DNA of 64,000 nt from positions 1 through 64,000 of the forward strand of contig NZ_JBCNYA010000002.1 of NCBI RefSeq assembly GCF_049727805.1. The letters run 5' to 3'. The stretch comes from Frateuria_A sp049727805. Its GTDB lineage: Bacteria; Pseudomonadota; Gammaproteobacteria; Xanthomonadales; Rhodanobacteraceae. Positions 19,538 through 27,941 of the stretch are shown here, piece after piece (positions within the stretch are counted from its first letter, which is position 1; every line of letters begins with the position of its first letter). A model generated the notes under the pieces. The model was not told the origin of the DNA. It searched no databases and saw only the letters and a program-made list of their open reading frames with translations. Made by a program: the position numbers and the translations under genes.

Positions 19538-20425
19538 CTATGCGCACGTGGAAAAGGCGACAGCAAGTTCGTATTGAACTATTTCGACGCACGGCTGCGC
19601 TTCCGCTTCTCTTGCGATCTCCGGGTTGAGCTTGCGGCTGCCCCCATGGACGAGGATGCCGCGGGCCGGAATGCCTGTTTCCTTTTCGACATGCGCCATG
19701 TAGCCCCTGAGCTGTTTGATGTTGTCTTTCGTGGGGCTTCCCTGCTTGCATTCGATGATGACAGGTCGCCCTTGGCGGTCTTCCAGGAGGACATCGGACC
19801 GGGTCCGATCCGAGAAGACTCGCTCGCGCACCCGCTCGTTGGGGTGGGGCAGCAGTCCATCCTCCAGCCGGTGCGGGTACGCCGCAATGTAGCCCGAGAG
19901 TGCACGCTCGTAATCGAAGTGCGTGAGCAGGCCGACCCAGTTCGACGAATCGTTCATGGCGGCAACCAAATCGGCGACCGGAAGCGAATGAACGCGAGCC
20001 AGCGTGGGCCGCAGCTCTCCGGATGACATCCTCGCGTCTCTCGGCAGCTGGACCACCATGTCCCGGTCGTCAGGCCCGACCGTCAAGTCCCACCGGACCA
20101 GGATTCGCCTACCCATTTCGCCATGCGGATAGTCCCTGCTTTTGCCGACGAGAGGGTTCCACTGATTGTCGGCCACCTCCGTCGCGGTTACTTGCCCGAT
20201 CCTGCCGACGCGATGGCCGCGCAGCGCAACGACGATGGTGTCTCCGGGTCGAATGGCCTTGAGCGCCGCGCGAGCGGTAGCCCAGCCGCGTCCGCCTGGG
20301 GTAAGCCCTTCCAAGCGATAGCCGTCTTGAGGCGGCCAGCCAATGCCGACGCTTTGGTGTTTGAACCACCGCTGCCACATACCCGGGAATTCGCTTTCAA
20401 GGCAAGTCACTTTCCAGAGAGCCAA
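19538..20425 (-). CDS. Stand-alone NucS/DUF91-like nuclease with PUA/EVE-like N-terminal region
   Basis: The predicted 295-residue protein starts at a TTG (20425) with a strong SD (GGAGGA, 6 bases upstream). The C-terminal part (about 205-280) reads SDVLLEDRQGRPVIIECKQG and continues as a Lys/Gly-containing helix and strand; the Asp...Glu-x-Lys arrangement is that of PD-(D/E)XK nucleases such as the NucS/DUF91 C-terminal domain. The N-terminal 120 residues (motifs WQRWFKHQSVGIGW, ALKAIRPGDTIVVAL, HRVGRIGQV) resemble a small beta-barrel of PUA/EVE type that reads modified bases, but this is a low-confidence call. It lies 60 bp after thrC on the same strand and before the leu promoter, with visibly lower GC and more mixed codon use than its neighbours, suggesting transfer. 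A modification-dependent restriction role is inferred. Confidence 0.68.
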   Translation of the reverse strand: MALWKVTCLESEFPGMWQRWFKHQSVGIGWPPQDGYRLEGLTPGGRGWATARAALKAIRPGDTIVVALRGHRVGRIGQVTATEVADNQWNPLVGKSRDYPHGEMGRRILVRWDLTVGPDDRDMVVQLPRDARMSSGELRPTLARVHSLPVADLVAAMNDSSNWVGLLTHFDYERALSGYIAAYPHRLEDGLLPHPNERVRERVFSDRTRSDVLLEDRQGRPVIIECKQGSPTKDNIKQLRGYMAHVEKETGIPARGILVHGGSRKLNPEIAREAEAQPCVEIVQYELAVAFSTCA

Positions 20426-20485
20426 GGGTCGTCCTCCGCCGGCTAACGGTCGCAAGAAGCTGGGGGCGATACGGCAGCCGCAGCG

Positions 20486-21790
20486 TCACGATCGCCCTCC
20501 AAGCCATTGCTTGAGCATATCGTCCCCCGCTGCCACCGGCGTCGCCTGCGCTGGCCGCGCGAGCATGGTGGCCAGCGAGGGCGGTACCGGAATGGGCCGG
20601 CCGAGCAAGGGCTCCAACACGGTTTCGAATTTGGCCGGATGCGCGGTCGCGACGATCGCCCAGGCGCGGCCGCTGGATTTCCGTTCCCGTTCGAACATCG
20701 CCAACGCTGTGGCGGTGTGGGGGCAAACGACTTCGTCGTAGTCGTTGGCGTGTCGCAACAGAGTGGCACGAATGGTGGCATCGTCGACGCTTTCGGCGCG
20801 CAAGTCCTGGCGCAATGCGTCGTCGTCGCGCCAGCTCCAGCGCAGGCGCTCGAAGTTGCTCGGTGCTCCGACGTCCATCGCGTTGGCAAGGGTCGGTACG
20901 GCATCGCGCGGGCGGTAGTCGCCACCGGAGAAGAACTCCGGCAGCGTGGCGTTGGCGTTGCAGGCCAGCCGCACCTCGCCAATCGGCAGGCCGATCGCGC
21001 GCGCCCAGACGCAGGCCAGCGCGTTGCCGAGGTTGCCGGTAGGGACGATGAAATCCAGTGGCGTGCCGTGCCTGCGCCACCAGCCCAGCGACGCGTGCGC
21101 GTAGTAGCTCATCTGCGGCAGCAGGCGGCCGAGGCTGATGCTGTTGGCCGAGCTCAGCGGGACCTCGCGCTGCAGTTCGGCGTCGTTGAGTGCGGCCTTC
21201 ACCATGCGCTGGCAGTCGTCGAAACTGCCAGCCACGCGCAGCGCCTGCACGTTGCCGCCGAAGCTGCCCAGCTGGTGCGCCTGACGCGGCGACACGCGGC
21301 CGTCCGGGTAGAGGATCGCCACGCGCAGGTTGGCCTGGCCGTGGAAGGCGGCGCCCACCGCGGCGCCGGTGTCGCCGGAGGTGGCGACCAGGATGGTCAA
21401 CGGCGCCGCGTCGCCGCCGCGCAGGCGGCGCAGGCAGGCGGCGAGGAAGCGCGCGCCGAAATCCTTGAAGGCGGCGGTCGGGCCGTGGAACAGCTCCAGC
21501 AGCAAGGCGTCCGGCCGCGCGAGCGGGCGCAGCGGCGCGGCGAAGGTGAAGGCTTCGGCGCAGATCGCCGGCAGTTCCGCGGCCAGCGGATCACTGGCGA
21601 AGAAGGGCGCGAGCAGCGTCGTGGCGGTGGTGGGAAGGTCGCCGTGTGGGTCGAAGGCGGCCGGGTCGAGCGTGGGCAGGCGCTCTGGCACGTACAGGCC
21701 GCCGTCGGGTGCGAGGCCGGCGGCGATCGCCGCGCCCAGGCCGACCGCCGGCGCGTGGCCGCGCGTGCTGACGTAGCGTGGCGCGCTCAT
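20486..21790 (-). CDS. thrC: Threonine synthase
   Basis: PLP enzyme converting O-phosphohomoserine to L-threonine, last step of the pathway. Lys109 in FHGPTAAFKDFGARF is the Schiff-base residue, and the glycine-rich phosphate-binding segment is VATSGDTGAAVG. The 434-residue length and the N-terminal MSAPRYVSTRG match the gammaproteobacterial class. The start overlaps the thrB stop by 4 bp. Last gene of hom-thrB-thrC. Confidence 0.96.
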   Translation of the reverse strand: MSAPRYVSTRGHAPAVGLGAAIAAGLAPDGGLYVPERLPTLDPAAFDPHGDLPTTATTLLAPFFASDPLAAELPAICAEAFTFAAPLRPLARPDALLLELFHGPTAAFKDFGARFLAACLRRLRGGDAAPLTILVATSGDTGAAVGAAFHGQANLRVAILYPDGRVSPRQAHQLGSFGGNVQALRVAGSFDDCQRMVKAALNDAELQREVPLSSANSISLGRLLPQMSYYAHASLGWWRRHGTPLDFIVPTGNLGNALACVWARAIGLPIGEVRLACNANATLPEFFSGGDYRPRDAVPTLANAMDVGAPSNFERLRWSWRDDDALRQDLRAESVDDATIRATLLRHANDYDEVVCPHTATALAMFERERKSSGRAWAIVATAHPAKFETVLEPLLGRPIPVPPSLATMLARPAQATPVAAGDDMLKQWLGGRS

Positions 21791-22716
21791 GCGAGCACCT
21801 CGGCCGCGGGGCCGTCGATCGGGCCGACCAGCACGTCGCTCGACAGGCCGGCCTCGGCGAAGGCCGCGCGCATGGCCTCGGCGGCGGCGTGTGCGGCGTG
21901 CGCGTCCTCGAACCAGCCGAATACGCTGGGACCGGCGCCGGAGATGCTGGCGCCGAGGGCGCCGTGGTCGAGCGCGGCCTGCTGCACGCGGGCGAAGTTC
22001 GGCACCAGCGGCGCGCGGCGCGGCTCGACCAGCACGTCCTTCAGGCCTTCGCGCACCAGCGTGGCATCGCCGCGCCAGCAGCCGGCGATCACCTGCGCCA
22101 GGTTGGCGCTCTGCACGACGAACTCGTGCAGGGCGTAGGCGCCGGCCAGCGCCGCGCGCGCCCGGCGCGTCTCCAGCACGTGGTGCGGATGCACCAGCGC
22201 GCAGTACCAGTGCGCCGGCACCGGGATGCGCACCAGCCGCGTGGCGGTCGCCAGCATCAGCCCGCCGAGCAGCTGCGGTCCGACGTTGTCGCCGTGGCGG
22301 CCGCCGCTGGCCACCGCTTCGCCATCCATGGCGTAGCCGTACAGCGCCTCGCGCGGCAGCGGCACGTCCAGCAGCGCGTTGGCGGCGACCAGCGCGGCCA
22401 CGCAGGAGGCGGCCGAGCCGGCCATGCCCGAGCCCAGCGCGATGCCCTTGTGCAGGGTGAGCTCGAAGCCGTGCTCCAGCCGCAGGGCGGCGCGCAAAGC
22501 GATCAACGCGGCACCCGCCGTGTTGCGTTCGGTCTCGAGCGGCAGTCCCGATACCACGCCCTCGATGGCGGCGATGCGCACCACCGGTTCGTCGATGCGC
22601 GTCACCTGCGCGCGGTCGCCGGCACCGGCCAGGGTGTGGCCCAGGATGTCGAAGCCCACGCCCACGTTGCCCACGCAGGCGGGGGCGAAGGCGCTGGCGG
22701 TGCGGACGGACGACAT
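21787..22716 (-). CDS. thrB: Homoserine kinase
   Basis: GHMP-family kinase that phosphorylates homoserine with ATP. The family start (FAPACVGNVGVGFDILG) and the ATP-binding loop GIALGSGMAGSAASC are visible. Two starts are possible: an ATG at 22740 that overlaps the hom stop (ATGA), and the ATG at 22716 with AAGGA seven bases upstream. The second is chosen because conserved homology begins directly after it; the first could still promote coupling. Product 309 residues. Confidence 0.95.
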   Translation of the reverse strand: MSSVRTASAFAPACVGNVGVGFDILGHTLAGAGDRAQVTRIDEPVVRIAAIEGVVSGLPLETERNTAGAALIALRAALRLEHGFELTLHKGIALGSGMAGSAASCVAALVAANALLDVPLPREALYGYAMDGEAVASGGRHGDNVGPQLLGGLMLATATRLVRIPVPAHWYCALVHPHHVLETRRARAALAGAYALHEFVVQSANLAQVIAGCWRGDATLVREGLKDVLVEPRRAPLVPNFARVQQAALDHGALGASISGAGPSVFGWFEDAHAAHAAAEAMRAAFAEAGLSSDVLVGPIDGPAAEVLA

Positions 22717-22736
22717 GGGCGGTTCCTTGATGAGGT

Positions 22737-23888
22737 TCATGCGCGTGCTCCCTGGGCCTCGGCGATGCGCAGCACGTCGGCGAACACGCCGGCGGCGGTG
22801 ACCTGCGGCCCGGCGCCGGGACCCTGCACGATCAGCGGATTGTCGCAGTAGCGGGCGGTGCGCAGTTGCACGATGTTGTCGGTGAGCCGGGTGTGCGCGA
22901 AGGCATGCTGCGCCGGCAGCGCCTCCAGCCGCACGCGGGCGCGGCCGTGGGCGTCGAGGCTGGCGACGTGGCGCAGCACGCAGCCGGTCGCGCGCGTGCG
23001 GGCAAGGCGTTCGGCCAGCGGCTTGTCCAGCTCGGTCAGTTCGTCCCGGCCGAGCCGTTCGAGGAAGGCCTCGGCGGAAAGCGCCGCCAGCGCGGGCGGT
23101 ACCAGGCTTTCCACCTCGACGTCCTCCAGCGACAGCGGCCAGCCGGCCTCGCGCGCCAGGATCACCAGCTTGCGCGCCACGTCGGTGCCGGAGAGATCCT
23201 CGCGCGGATCGGGCTCGGTGTAGCCCTGCGCATGCGCCTCGCGCAGCAGCGCGGAGAACGGCTGCGCGCCGTCGTGGCGGTTGCACAGCCAGGCCAGCGT
23301 GCCGGAGAACATGCCGTCGATCGCATGCAGCGTGTCGCCGGTGTCGAGCAGGTCGCGCAGGGTCTGGATCACCGGCAGGCCGGCGCAGACGGTGGCCTCG
23401 TAGCGCCAGCGCGCAGGACCGGCCACCACGGCGGCGCGGATCGCCTGCCAGCGGGCGAGTGCGCCGCTGCCGGCGAGCTTGTTGGGCGTGACCACGTGCA
23501 GTCCCGCGGCGAGCCAGCCGGCGTAGCGGTCGGCGACCACCTCGCTGGCGCTGCAGTCGACCAGCACCGCCGCGGCGTCGAGTCCGCGCACGTGGGCGGC
23601 GAAGGCGTCCAGTTCGGACGGGCGCCAGGTTTGTGCGCCGTCACGGCCGTTGAGCTGCGGATCGTCGCAATCCAGCCACATGCGGTGGCGGGTGGCCACG
23701 CCGCGGAGTTCGAGTGCGAGGCCGAGCTGCGCGGTCAGGCGCGTGCGCGCCGCACGCAACTGGTCGAGCAGTGCGCCGCCGACGCGACCAGGGCCGATCA
23801 CGCCCAGTGCCAGCGTGCGTGCGGCAGGCGAGGCGGCGGCGTGCAGCCGTGGCCTCGAGGATTCGATGGGTGAAGCGAGGACGTCCAC
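22737..23888 (-). CDS. hom: Homoserine dehydrogenase, monofunctional, without ACT domain
   Basis: Reduces aspartate semialdehyde to homoserine with NAD(P)H. The GTG at 23888 has a near-perfect SD (AAGGAGG, 5 bases upstream) and gives 383 residues; a longer frame to 24011 overlaps the leader region. The nucleotide-binding motif is GPGRVG (32-37), and the catalytic-domain segment AIDGMFSGTLAWLCN is intact. The protein corresponds to the C-terminal half of the fused aspartokinase-homoserine dehydrogenase of many relatives; no kinase domain is encoded upstream, and there is no C-terminal ACT domain as in other monofunctional enzymes. Control is therefore probably through the leader region. The start codon is buried in a predicted RNA hairpin. 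Confidence 0.94.
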   Translation of the reverse strand: MDVLASPIESSRPRLHAAASPAARTLALGVIGPGRVGGALLDQLRAARTRLTAQLGLALELRGVATRHRMWLDCDDPQLNGRDGAQTWRPSELDAFAAHVRGLDAAAVLVDCSASEVVADRYAGWLAAGLHVVTPNKLAGSGALARWQAIRAAVVAGPARWRYEATVCAGLPVIQTLRDLLDTGDTLHAIDGMFSGTLAWLCNRHDGAQPFSALLREAHAQGYTEPDPREDLSGTDVARKLVILAREAGWPLSLEDVEVESLVPPALAALSAEAFLERLGRDELTELDKPLAERLARTRATGCVLRHVASLDAHGRARVRLEALPAQHAFAHTRLTDNIVQLRTARYCDNPLIVQGPGAGPQVTAAGVFADVLRIAEAQGARA

Positions 23889-23924
23889 GTGAGCCTCCTT
23901 GGTTAGAGGCCCCTGGCTCGCGTG
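23886..23924 (-). promoter_or_regulatory. RNA hairpin that covers the hom start codon
   Basis: On the minus strand CACGCGAGCC (23915-23924) can pair with GGCTCACGTG (23886-23895), 9 of 10 bp, closing over the SD and enclosing the GTG start of hom. An overlapping alternative, GCCTC (23906-23910) with GAGGC (23893-23897), hides the SD itself. This suggests control of translation initiation linked to the Thr-rich leader peptide. Confidence 0.5.
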
Positions 23925-23989
23925 ACGGTGTCGGTGAGTGCTGCATGCCGGCCCGCCTCGTCGAGGGCGGGGCCGTTGCGTGATGGAAC

Positions 23990-24088
23990 TTATGCGCGCA
24001 CGGACACCCACCCGGACCGGGTAGTGGTCGTGGTGGTAATGCTCGTGGCGGTGACGGACAGTGCGATGGCGCCGGCGCGCGCGGCCAT
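23990..24088 (-). CDS. thrL: thr operon leader peptide, 32 aa
   Basis: A 32-codon open frame that ends 101 bases before the hom start codon and contains SVTATSITTTTTTRSG: nine Thr and two Ile codons, six of the Thr in a row. This is the hallmark of ThrL leader peptides, where ribosome stalling on scarce charged tRNA-Thr/Ile controls the operon. The ATG at 24088 sits just after a GC-rich hairpin (24089-24104). A longer in-frame start lies upstream, but the short form has the expected size. Unlike the enterobacterial case, no hairpin with a U-run follows, so the output mechanism may be translational. The role is inferred from composition and position. Confidence 0.85.
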   Translation of the reverse strand: MAARAGAIALSVTATSITTTTTTRSGWVSVRA

Positions 24089-24150
24089 GCCCGGCTTAGC
24101 CGGGGCGGGGACTTCGCGGGCGCGGGTGGAAAACGGCGACATGGGTGTGG

Positions 24151-24180
24151 ACGTTACGTGGCAGGAGCGGGCCGCGTCAA
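24151..24180 (-). promoter_or_regulatory. Promoter of the thr operon
   Basis: -35 TTGACG (24175-24180), 18-bp spacer, -10 TAACGT (24151-24156), giving a start near 24144 and a leader RNA of about 55 bases before the thrL ATG. The boxes closely resemble those of the leu-ilv promoter. Confidence 0.5.
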
Positions 24181-24195
24181 CGCAGCATGCTGGAC

Positions 24196-24395
24196 ATGCT
24201 GCCCAAGAGCGCCCCCATCCGCCTGTCGGCACCTTCCCCCGCGTGCGCGGGGGAAGGCTCGGGAATGTGGCGTTGCGCCAAGGATTGCTTCCCCTGTTCG
24301 CGGGGAAAGGCTCGGGAGCGTCGCGCTTCGTCAATGATCCTTCCCCCGTTTACGGGGAAAGGTGTCCGCAGGGCGGATGGGGGAGGCCTTGCGAC
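24196..24395. repeat. Cluster of family B palindromic repeats
   Basis: Three stem-loops of the type CTTCCCCCGCG-loop-CGCGGGGGAAG are found at about 24233-24257, 24289-24312 and 24342-24363, with linking motifs (gcctgtcggcacc; gggcggatgggggaggcc) that recur, in a different order, at 51004-51138. They fill the gap between the thr promoter and the divergently unrelated end of the nucleotidase gene. No terminator-type U-run is seen. Confidence 0.7.
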
Positions 24396-24407
24396 AGGCC
24401 GAGCCAC

Positions 24408-26396
24408 TTACCGGGATGCGCCCAGGTCGATCGCATAGGTGGCGGTGCCGTCGCCATTCGCGCGCAACTGGCGGATGTTGGTGACGCCGTCCGTGCCAGC
24501 CAGGGCCTGCTTGCCTGCGGCCGCGGTGAAGGTCACCGGGCCGCGCGTCTTCATCGGCGCGAAGTGCCACGAACCTGCCGGCAGGTTGGCGCGGTCGAGC
24601 GTGCCGGTGCGCCTGAGCCAGGCGGCGACGATCTCGCGCACGCCGTCCTGCGTGGCCAGCACGATGTTGCTGCCGTCCAGGCCCGGAAAGTTGCCGCCGC
24701 CGCTGGCGCGGTAGTTGTTGGTGGCGACGATGAAGAGCTGCTGCGGCGTCACCGGCTTGCCCTGCCAGGTGAGCGACACGATGCGCTCGCCGACCGGCTT
24801 GCCGAGGTCGATCATGTAGGCGAGGTCGCCCTGGATCTGGTCGAAGTTGAAGCCGGGCACGCGGGTGTTGACCAGCGCCTGCTCGCCCGCCTTCGCCGGA
24901 TCGATGCGGTTGAAGCGCGCGGCGGACTTCTCCAGCCAGGCCTTCACGCCGGCGCCGTCGGTTTTCACCGCGGCCAAGGTGTTCGGATAGAAGTACAGGT
25001 CCGCCGCGCTGCGCAGGGTCAGCGGACCCGGTGCGACATCGGTGTAGTCGTCCGGCCCGCCGAAACCGGTGCGGAAGGCGGCCGCCGCGGAGAGTACCGG
25101 CACGCCGGCCAGCTCGGGATGCAGCTTCGGCAGCTCGCGCTGCACGTAGTCGCGCTGCGCGGCGTTGACCACCGACAGCGCGCTCATGTCGCCCTCGTCG
25201 GCGAAGTAGCTGGACAGCCGCAGCGTGCTGGTGCCGATCGGCGTGTTCACGTAGGCGACCGTGGCATCGTGCGCCTGCGCAACCAGCGGCGCGATCGCCG
25301 GGTCGGCGGGCACGCACTGGTTCTTCTGCGGGCAGATCGGGCGCACCTCGCTGTGGGTGTCGCTGGCGTCGATCGTCCAGCGGCCGCCAGTGCGCTGCAG
25401 CGCCAGCTTGATCAGCCCCAAGTCCTTGCCGAAGAAGCCGCCCATCACCGCCGGCTTGCCGCGCACGAAGCCGCGCCGGGCGTCGACCTCCTTCATGCCC
25501 TCGTAGCGCGGGCCCGGGAACTCGGTGTGCGAATGGCCCAGCAACAGCACGTCGATGCCCGGCACGCCGGCCAGGTACCAGCCGCCGTTCTCCATGTCGC
25601 TGGTGTACGGCGCGGTGTTGAGGCCGCCGTGCAGGATCGCTACCACCAGGTCCGGATGCTGCGCCTCGATCTGCGGCAGGTAGCGCTGCGCCGCCTCGAC
25701 CACGCCGCTGACGGTCACCCTGCCCTTGAGGTTGCGCTGGTCCCACTGCAGGATCGGCGGCGGCGTGAAGCCGATGATCGCCACCTTCAGCGGCACCTCG
25801 ATGCGGCTGCCGTCGGCGGTGTAGGCCTCGATGGTCTTCGTCACCATCGTCCAGGGCTTGAAGATCGGCTCGCCGCTGTGCGCGTCGAACACGTTGGCCA
25901 GCACCAGCGGGAAATGCGGGCCGGCGCAGCGCGGCGTGGCCTTGCCGTCCACCGTCATCGGCGTGCCGGTGACCTGCGAGAGGAACGGCAGGCCGTAGTT
26001 GAACTCGTGGTTGCCGGCGGTGCCGCCGTCGTAGCCGACCGCGTCCATCGCCTTGTAGATGGCCAGTTCCTGCGCGCAGTCGACCGGCCTGACCAGCGCC
26101 TGGTAGTCGGCCAGCACGGTGCCCTGGATGGTGTCGCCGCTGTCGAACAGGAAGGTGTTGGGGAATTGCGTGCGCGCGCGGCGGATCAGCGTGGCGGTGC
26201 GCTCGTAGCCGACGGTCGGGTCCGACTTGGCCTTGAAGTAGTCCCAGCTCAGCACGTTGGCGTGGACGTCGGTGGTCTCCAGGATCGCCACGTCCGCGCG
26301 CGCGCCCTCGGGCGGTGCGGCGGGCTTCGTGGCCGCGCCGGCGCAGCCGGCGAGCAGGGTGGTGGCGAGCAGGGGCAACAGCGGGCGGAGCGACAT
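24408..26396 (-). CDS. cpdB: 2',3'-cyclic-nucleotide 2'-phosphodiesterase/3'-nucleotidase lipoprotein
   Basis: Metallophosphoesterase of the UshA/CpdB family that degrades 2',3'-cyclic nucleotides and 3'-nucleotides outside the cytoplasm. The chosen ATG (26396) gives a lipoprotein signal with lipobox LLAGC (Cys18), so the 662-residue protein should be tethered to the outer or inner membrane facing the periplasm. Metal motifs are TTDVHAN, DSGDTIQG, GNHEFNYG and LGHSHTEF in order; the C-terminal 5'-nucleotidase substrate domain follows (about 400-620). A longer frame upstream of the lipoprotein signal is non-coding. Single gene. It supplies phosphate and nucleosides; assignment to CpdB rather than another 5'-nucleotidase rests on length and overall pattern. 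Confidence 0.88.
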   Translation of the reverse strand: MSLRPLLPLLATTLLAGCAGAATKPAAPPEGARADVAILETTDVHANVLSWDYFKAKSDPTVGYERTATLIRRARTQFPNTFLFDSGDTIQGTVLADYQALVRPVDCAQELAIYKAMDAVGYDGGTAGNHEFNYGLPFLSQVTGTPMTVDGKATPRCAGPHFPLVLANVFDAHSGEPIFKPWTMVTKTIEAYTADGSRIEVPLKVAIIGFTPPPILQWDQRNLKGRVTVSGVVEAAQRYLPQIEAQHPDLVVAILHGGLNTAPYTSDMENGGWYLAGVPGIDVLLLGHSHTEFPGPRYEGMKEVDARRGFVRGKPAVMGGFFGKDLGLIKLALQRTGGRWTIDASDTHSEVRPICPQKNQCVPADPAIAPLVAQAHDATVAYVNTPIGTSTLRLSSYFADEGDMSALSVVNAAQRDYVQRELPKLHPELAGVPVLSAAAAFRTGFGGPDDYTDVAPGPLTLRSAADLYFYPNTLAAVKTDGAGVKAWLEKSAARFNRIDPAKAGEQALVNTRVPGFNFDQIQGDLAYMIDLGKPVGERIVSLTWQGKPVTPQQLFIVATNNYRASGGGNFPGLDGSNIVLATQDGVREIVAAWLRRTGTLDRANLPAGSWHFAPMKTRGPVTFTAAAGKQALAGTDGVTNIRQLRANGDGTATYAIDLGASR

Positions 26397-26527
26397 CGGA
26401 ACGTCCGGCGGCGAACGGAAAGGCGGGCAACGTAGCAGATCGGCATGACGATGGGCGGGCGCTGCGCTGTCCTGTCCAGCCCCGGAAGTTTCGCCTCGCC
26501 TGGCGTAACCGACGGCGGCCAAGCCGC

Positions 26528-26570
26528 TTGACAGGCCGTCCAACCAACTGTACTACTACACACAGTACAG
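26528..26570 (+). promoter_or_regulatory. Promoter and autoregulatory operator of the YtrA-type operon
   Basis: -35 TTGACA (26528-26533), 17-bp spacer, -10 TACTAC (26551-26556). A perfect 7-bp inverted repeat CTGTACT (26548-26554) and AGTACAG (26564-26570), 9 bp apart, overlaps the -10 box and start point. YtrA-subfamily GntR repressors commonly bind such palindromes in their own promoter. Confidence 0.7.
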
Positions 26571-26588
26571 ACAGCACAGGTATCCCGC

Positions 26589-26996
26589 ATGCCCCGCAGC
26601 CAGGCCCTGATGATCCAGATCGCCACCGGCGACGCGCGCCCGATCAGCAAGCAGATCGTCGATGGCGTGCGCATGAAGATCGCCACCGCCGAGCTCGCCC
26701 CGGGCGACCAGTTGCCCAGCGTGCGCGGCCTGGCGCAGCAGTTGACGATCAATCCCAACACCGTGGCCAAGGCCTACGCCGAACTCACCGCCGAAGGCTG
26801 GCTCGAATCGCGCCAGGGCCTGGGCCTGTTCGTCGCCGCGCCGCGCCAGCGGCTCTCCAACAGCGAACGCGACCGGCGCATGGACGAGGCGATCCAGGCG
26901 TTCGTGCACGAGGTCGCCGCGCTCGACTATCCGCCAGATCGCGCGCTGGCGCGGCTGGACCGCGCGCTGCAGGTGTTGTCCCGCAAAAGCGCCTGA
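26589..26996 (+). CDS. GntR-family regulator, YtrA subfamily
   Basis: A 135-residue protein with the winged helix of the GntR family (about residues 15-83: ISKQIVDGVRMKIATAELAPGD, then LPSVRGLAQQLTINPNTVAKAYAEL) and only a short helical C-terminal tail, which defines the YtrA subfamily. These repressors usually control the ABC transporter genes that follow them; here the ATPase gene begins 22 bp downstream. A clear palindrome overlaps its promoter. The inducing signal is unknown, but in other species cell-envelope active antibiotics induce such operons. Confidence 0.92.
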   Translation: MPRSQALMIQIATGDARPISKQIVDGVRMKIATAELAPGDQLPSVRGLAQQLTINPNTVAKAYAELTAEGWLESRQGLGLFVAAPRQRLSNSERDRRMDEAIQAFVHEVAALDYPPDRALARLDRALQVLSRKSA

Positions 26997-27018
26997 GCCC
27001 TTAGACGGACCCTGAGCC

Positions 27019-27930
27019 ATGACCGCTACCGACTACGTCATCGAAACCCGCGCGCTGAGCAAGCGCTACGGCAGCAAGCTCGCGCTGGATGCGCTGGACC
27101 TGGCCATCGCGCCGGGCCGCATTCATGCCATCGTCGGCGCCAACGGCGCCGGCAAGTCCACGCTGTTCCGCATCCTGCTCGGCTTCCTGCCGCCGAGCGG
27201 CGGCAGCGCGCGCATCCTCGGCCGCGACAGCCAGCAGCTCACGCCCGAGGACCGCGGCCGCATCGGCTTCGTCAACGAGGAGCACACGCTGCCGAACTGG
27301 ATGCGCGTCTCGGCGGTGACCGCCATGCAGCGCCGCCAGTACCCGCGCTGGAACCCGCGCGCCTTCGACGAGGTGATCGGCCACTACCACGTGCTGCCGG
27401 AACAGAAGGTCGGCCAGCTTTCGCGTGGCGAGCGCGCCGGTTTAAACCTGGCGCTGACCCTGGCGCAGGGACCGGAGCTGCTGGTGCTGGACGAGCCCAC
27501 GCTGGGCCTGGACGTGGTGGCCAAGCGCGCCTTCCTCGAATCGCTGATGTACTCCAGCGCGGCCGAGCAGTGCACGGTGATCTATTGCTCGCACCAGATG
27601 GAGGAGATCGAGCGCGTCGCCGAGAACCTGATCATCCTCGAGCGCGGGCGACTCGCGCACATGTCCGCGCCGGAGGAATTCTGCGCGCGCGTCAGCTACT
27701 GGGTCGCCGACATCCCATTCGCCGGCCCGCCGCAAGCCAGCGTGCCGGGCCTGCTGCAGGCGCAGCGCATCGACGGCCTGCACCATTACCTGGTGCTCGA
27801 CCAGGACGAGGGCTTCGCGCAATTCCTGCGCGGCGCCGGCGCGCGCACCGTGCAGAGCATGCCGGTGAGCCTCGACCGCGCGGTCAACGGCTTCCTGGCG
27901 AAGAACCACGCGATGCCGGCGGCGGCATGA
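27019..27930 (+). CDS. ABC transporter ATP-binding protein
   Basis: 303-residue ATPase with Walker A GANGAGKST (40-48), signature LSRGERAGL (from about 134), Walker B LLVLDEPT (about 154-161) and the His-switch segment YCSHQMEEIE. After the ATPase core (to about 225) a C-terminal domain of 75 residues follows, as in YtrB/CcmA-type exporters. It is the middle gene of regulator-ATPase-permease; its stop lies 11 bp before the chosen permease start. It energises the membrane protein encoded next; the substrate is unknown. Confidence 0.93.
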   Translation: MTATDYVIETRALSKRYGSKLALDALDLAIAPGRIHAIVGANGAGKSTLFRILLGFLPPSGGSARILGRDSQQLTPEDRGRIGFVNEEHTLPNWMRVSAVTAMQRRQYPRWNPRAFDEVIGHYHVLPEQKVGQLSRGERAGLNLALTLAQGPELLVLDEPTLGLDVVAKRAFLESLMYSSAAEQCTVIYCSHQMEEIERVAENLIILERGRLAHMSAPEEFCARVSYWVADIPFAGPPQASVPGLLQAQRIDGLHHYLVLDQDEGFAQFLRGAGARTVQSMPVSLDRAVNGFLAKNHAMPAAA

Positions 27931-27941
27931 GGAGCGGCGAC

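Noticed and set aside
23950..23974. Hairpin after the thr leader peptide as an intrinsic terminator
   Set aside because: The stem is followed by GGCATGCAGC on the transcript, with no U-run, so it is not called a terminator.
24196..24395. CRISPR-like look of repeated CCCCCGCG-CGCGGGGG stem-loops
   Set aside because: Only three diverged copies, uneven spacing, no constant-length spacers and no cas genes; these are dispersed palindromic repeats.
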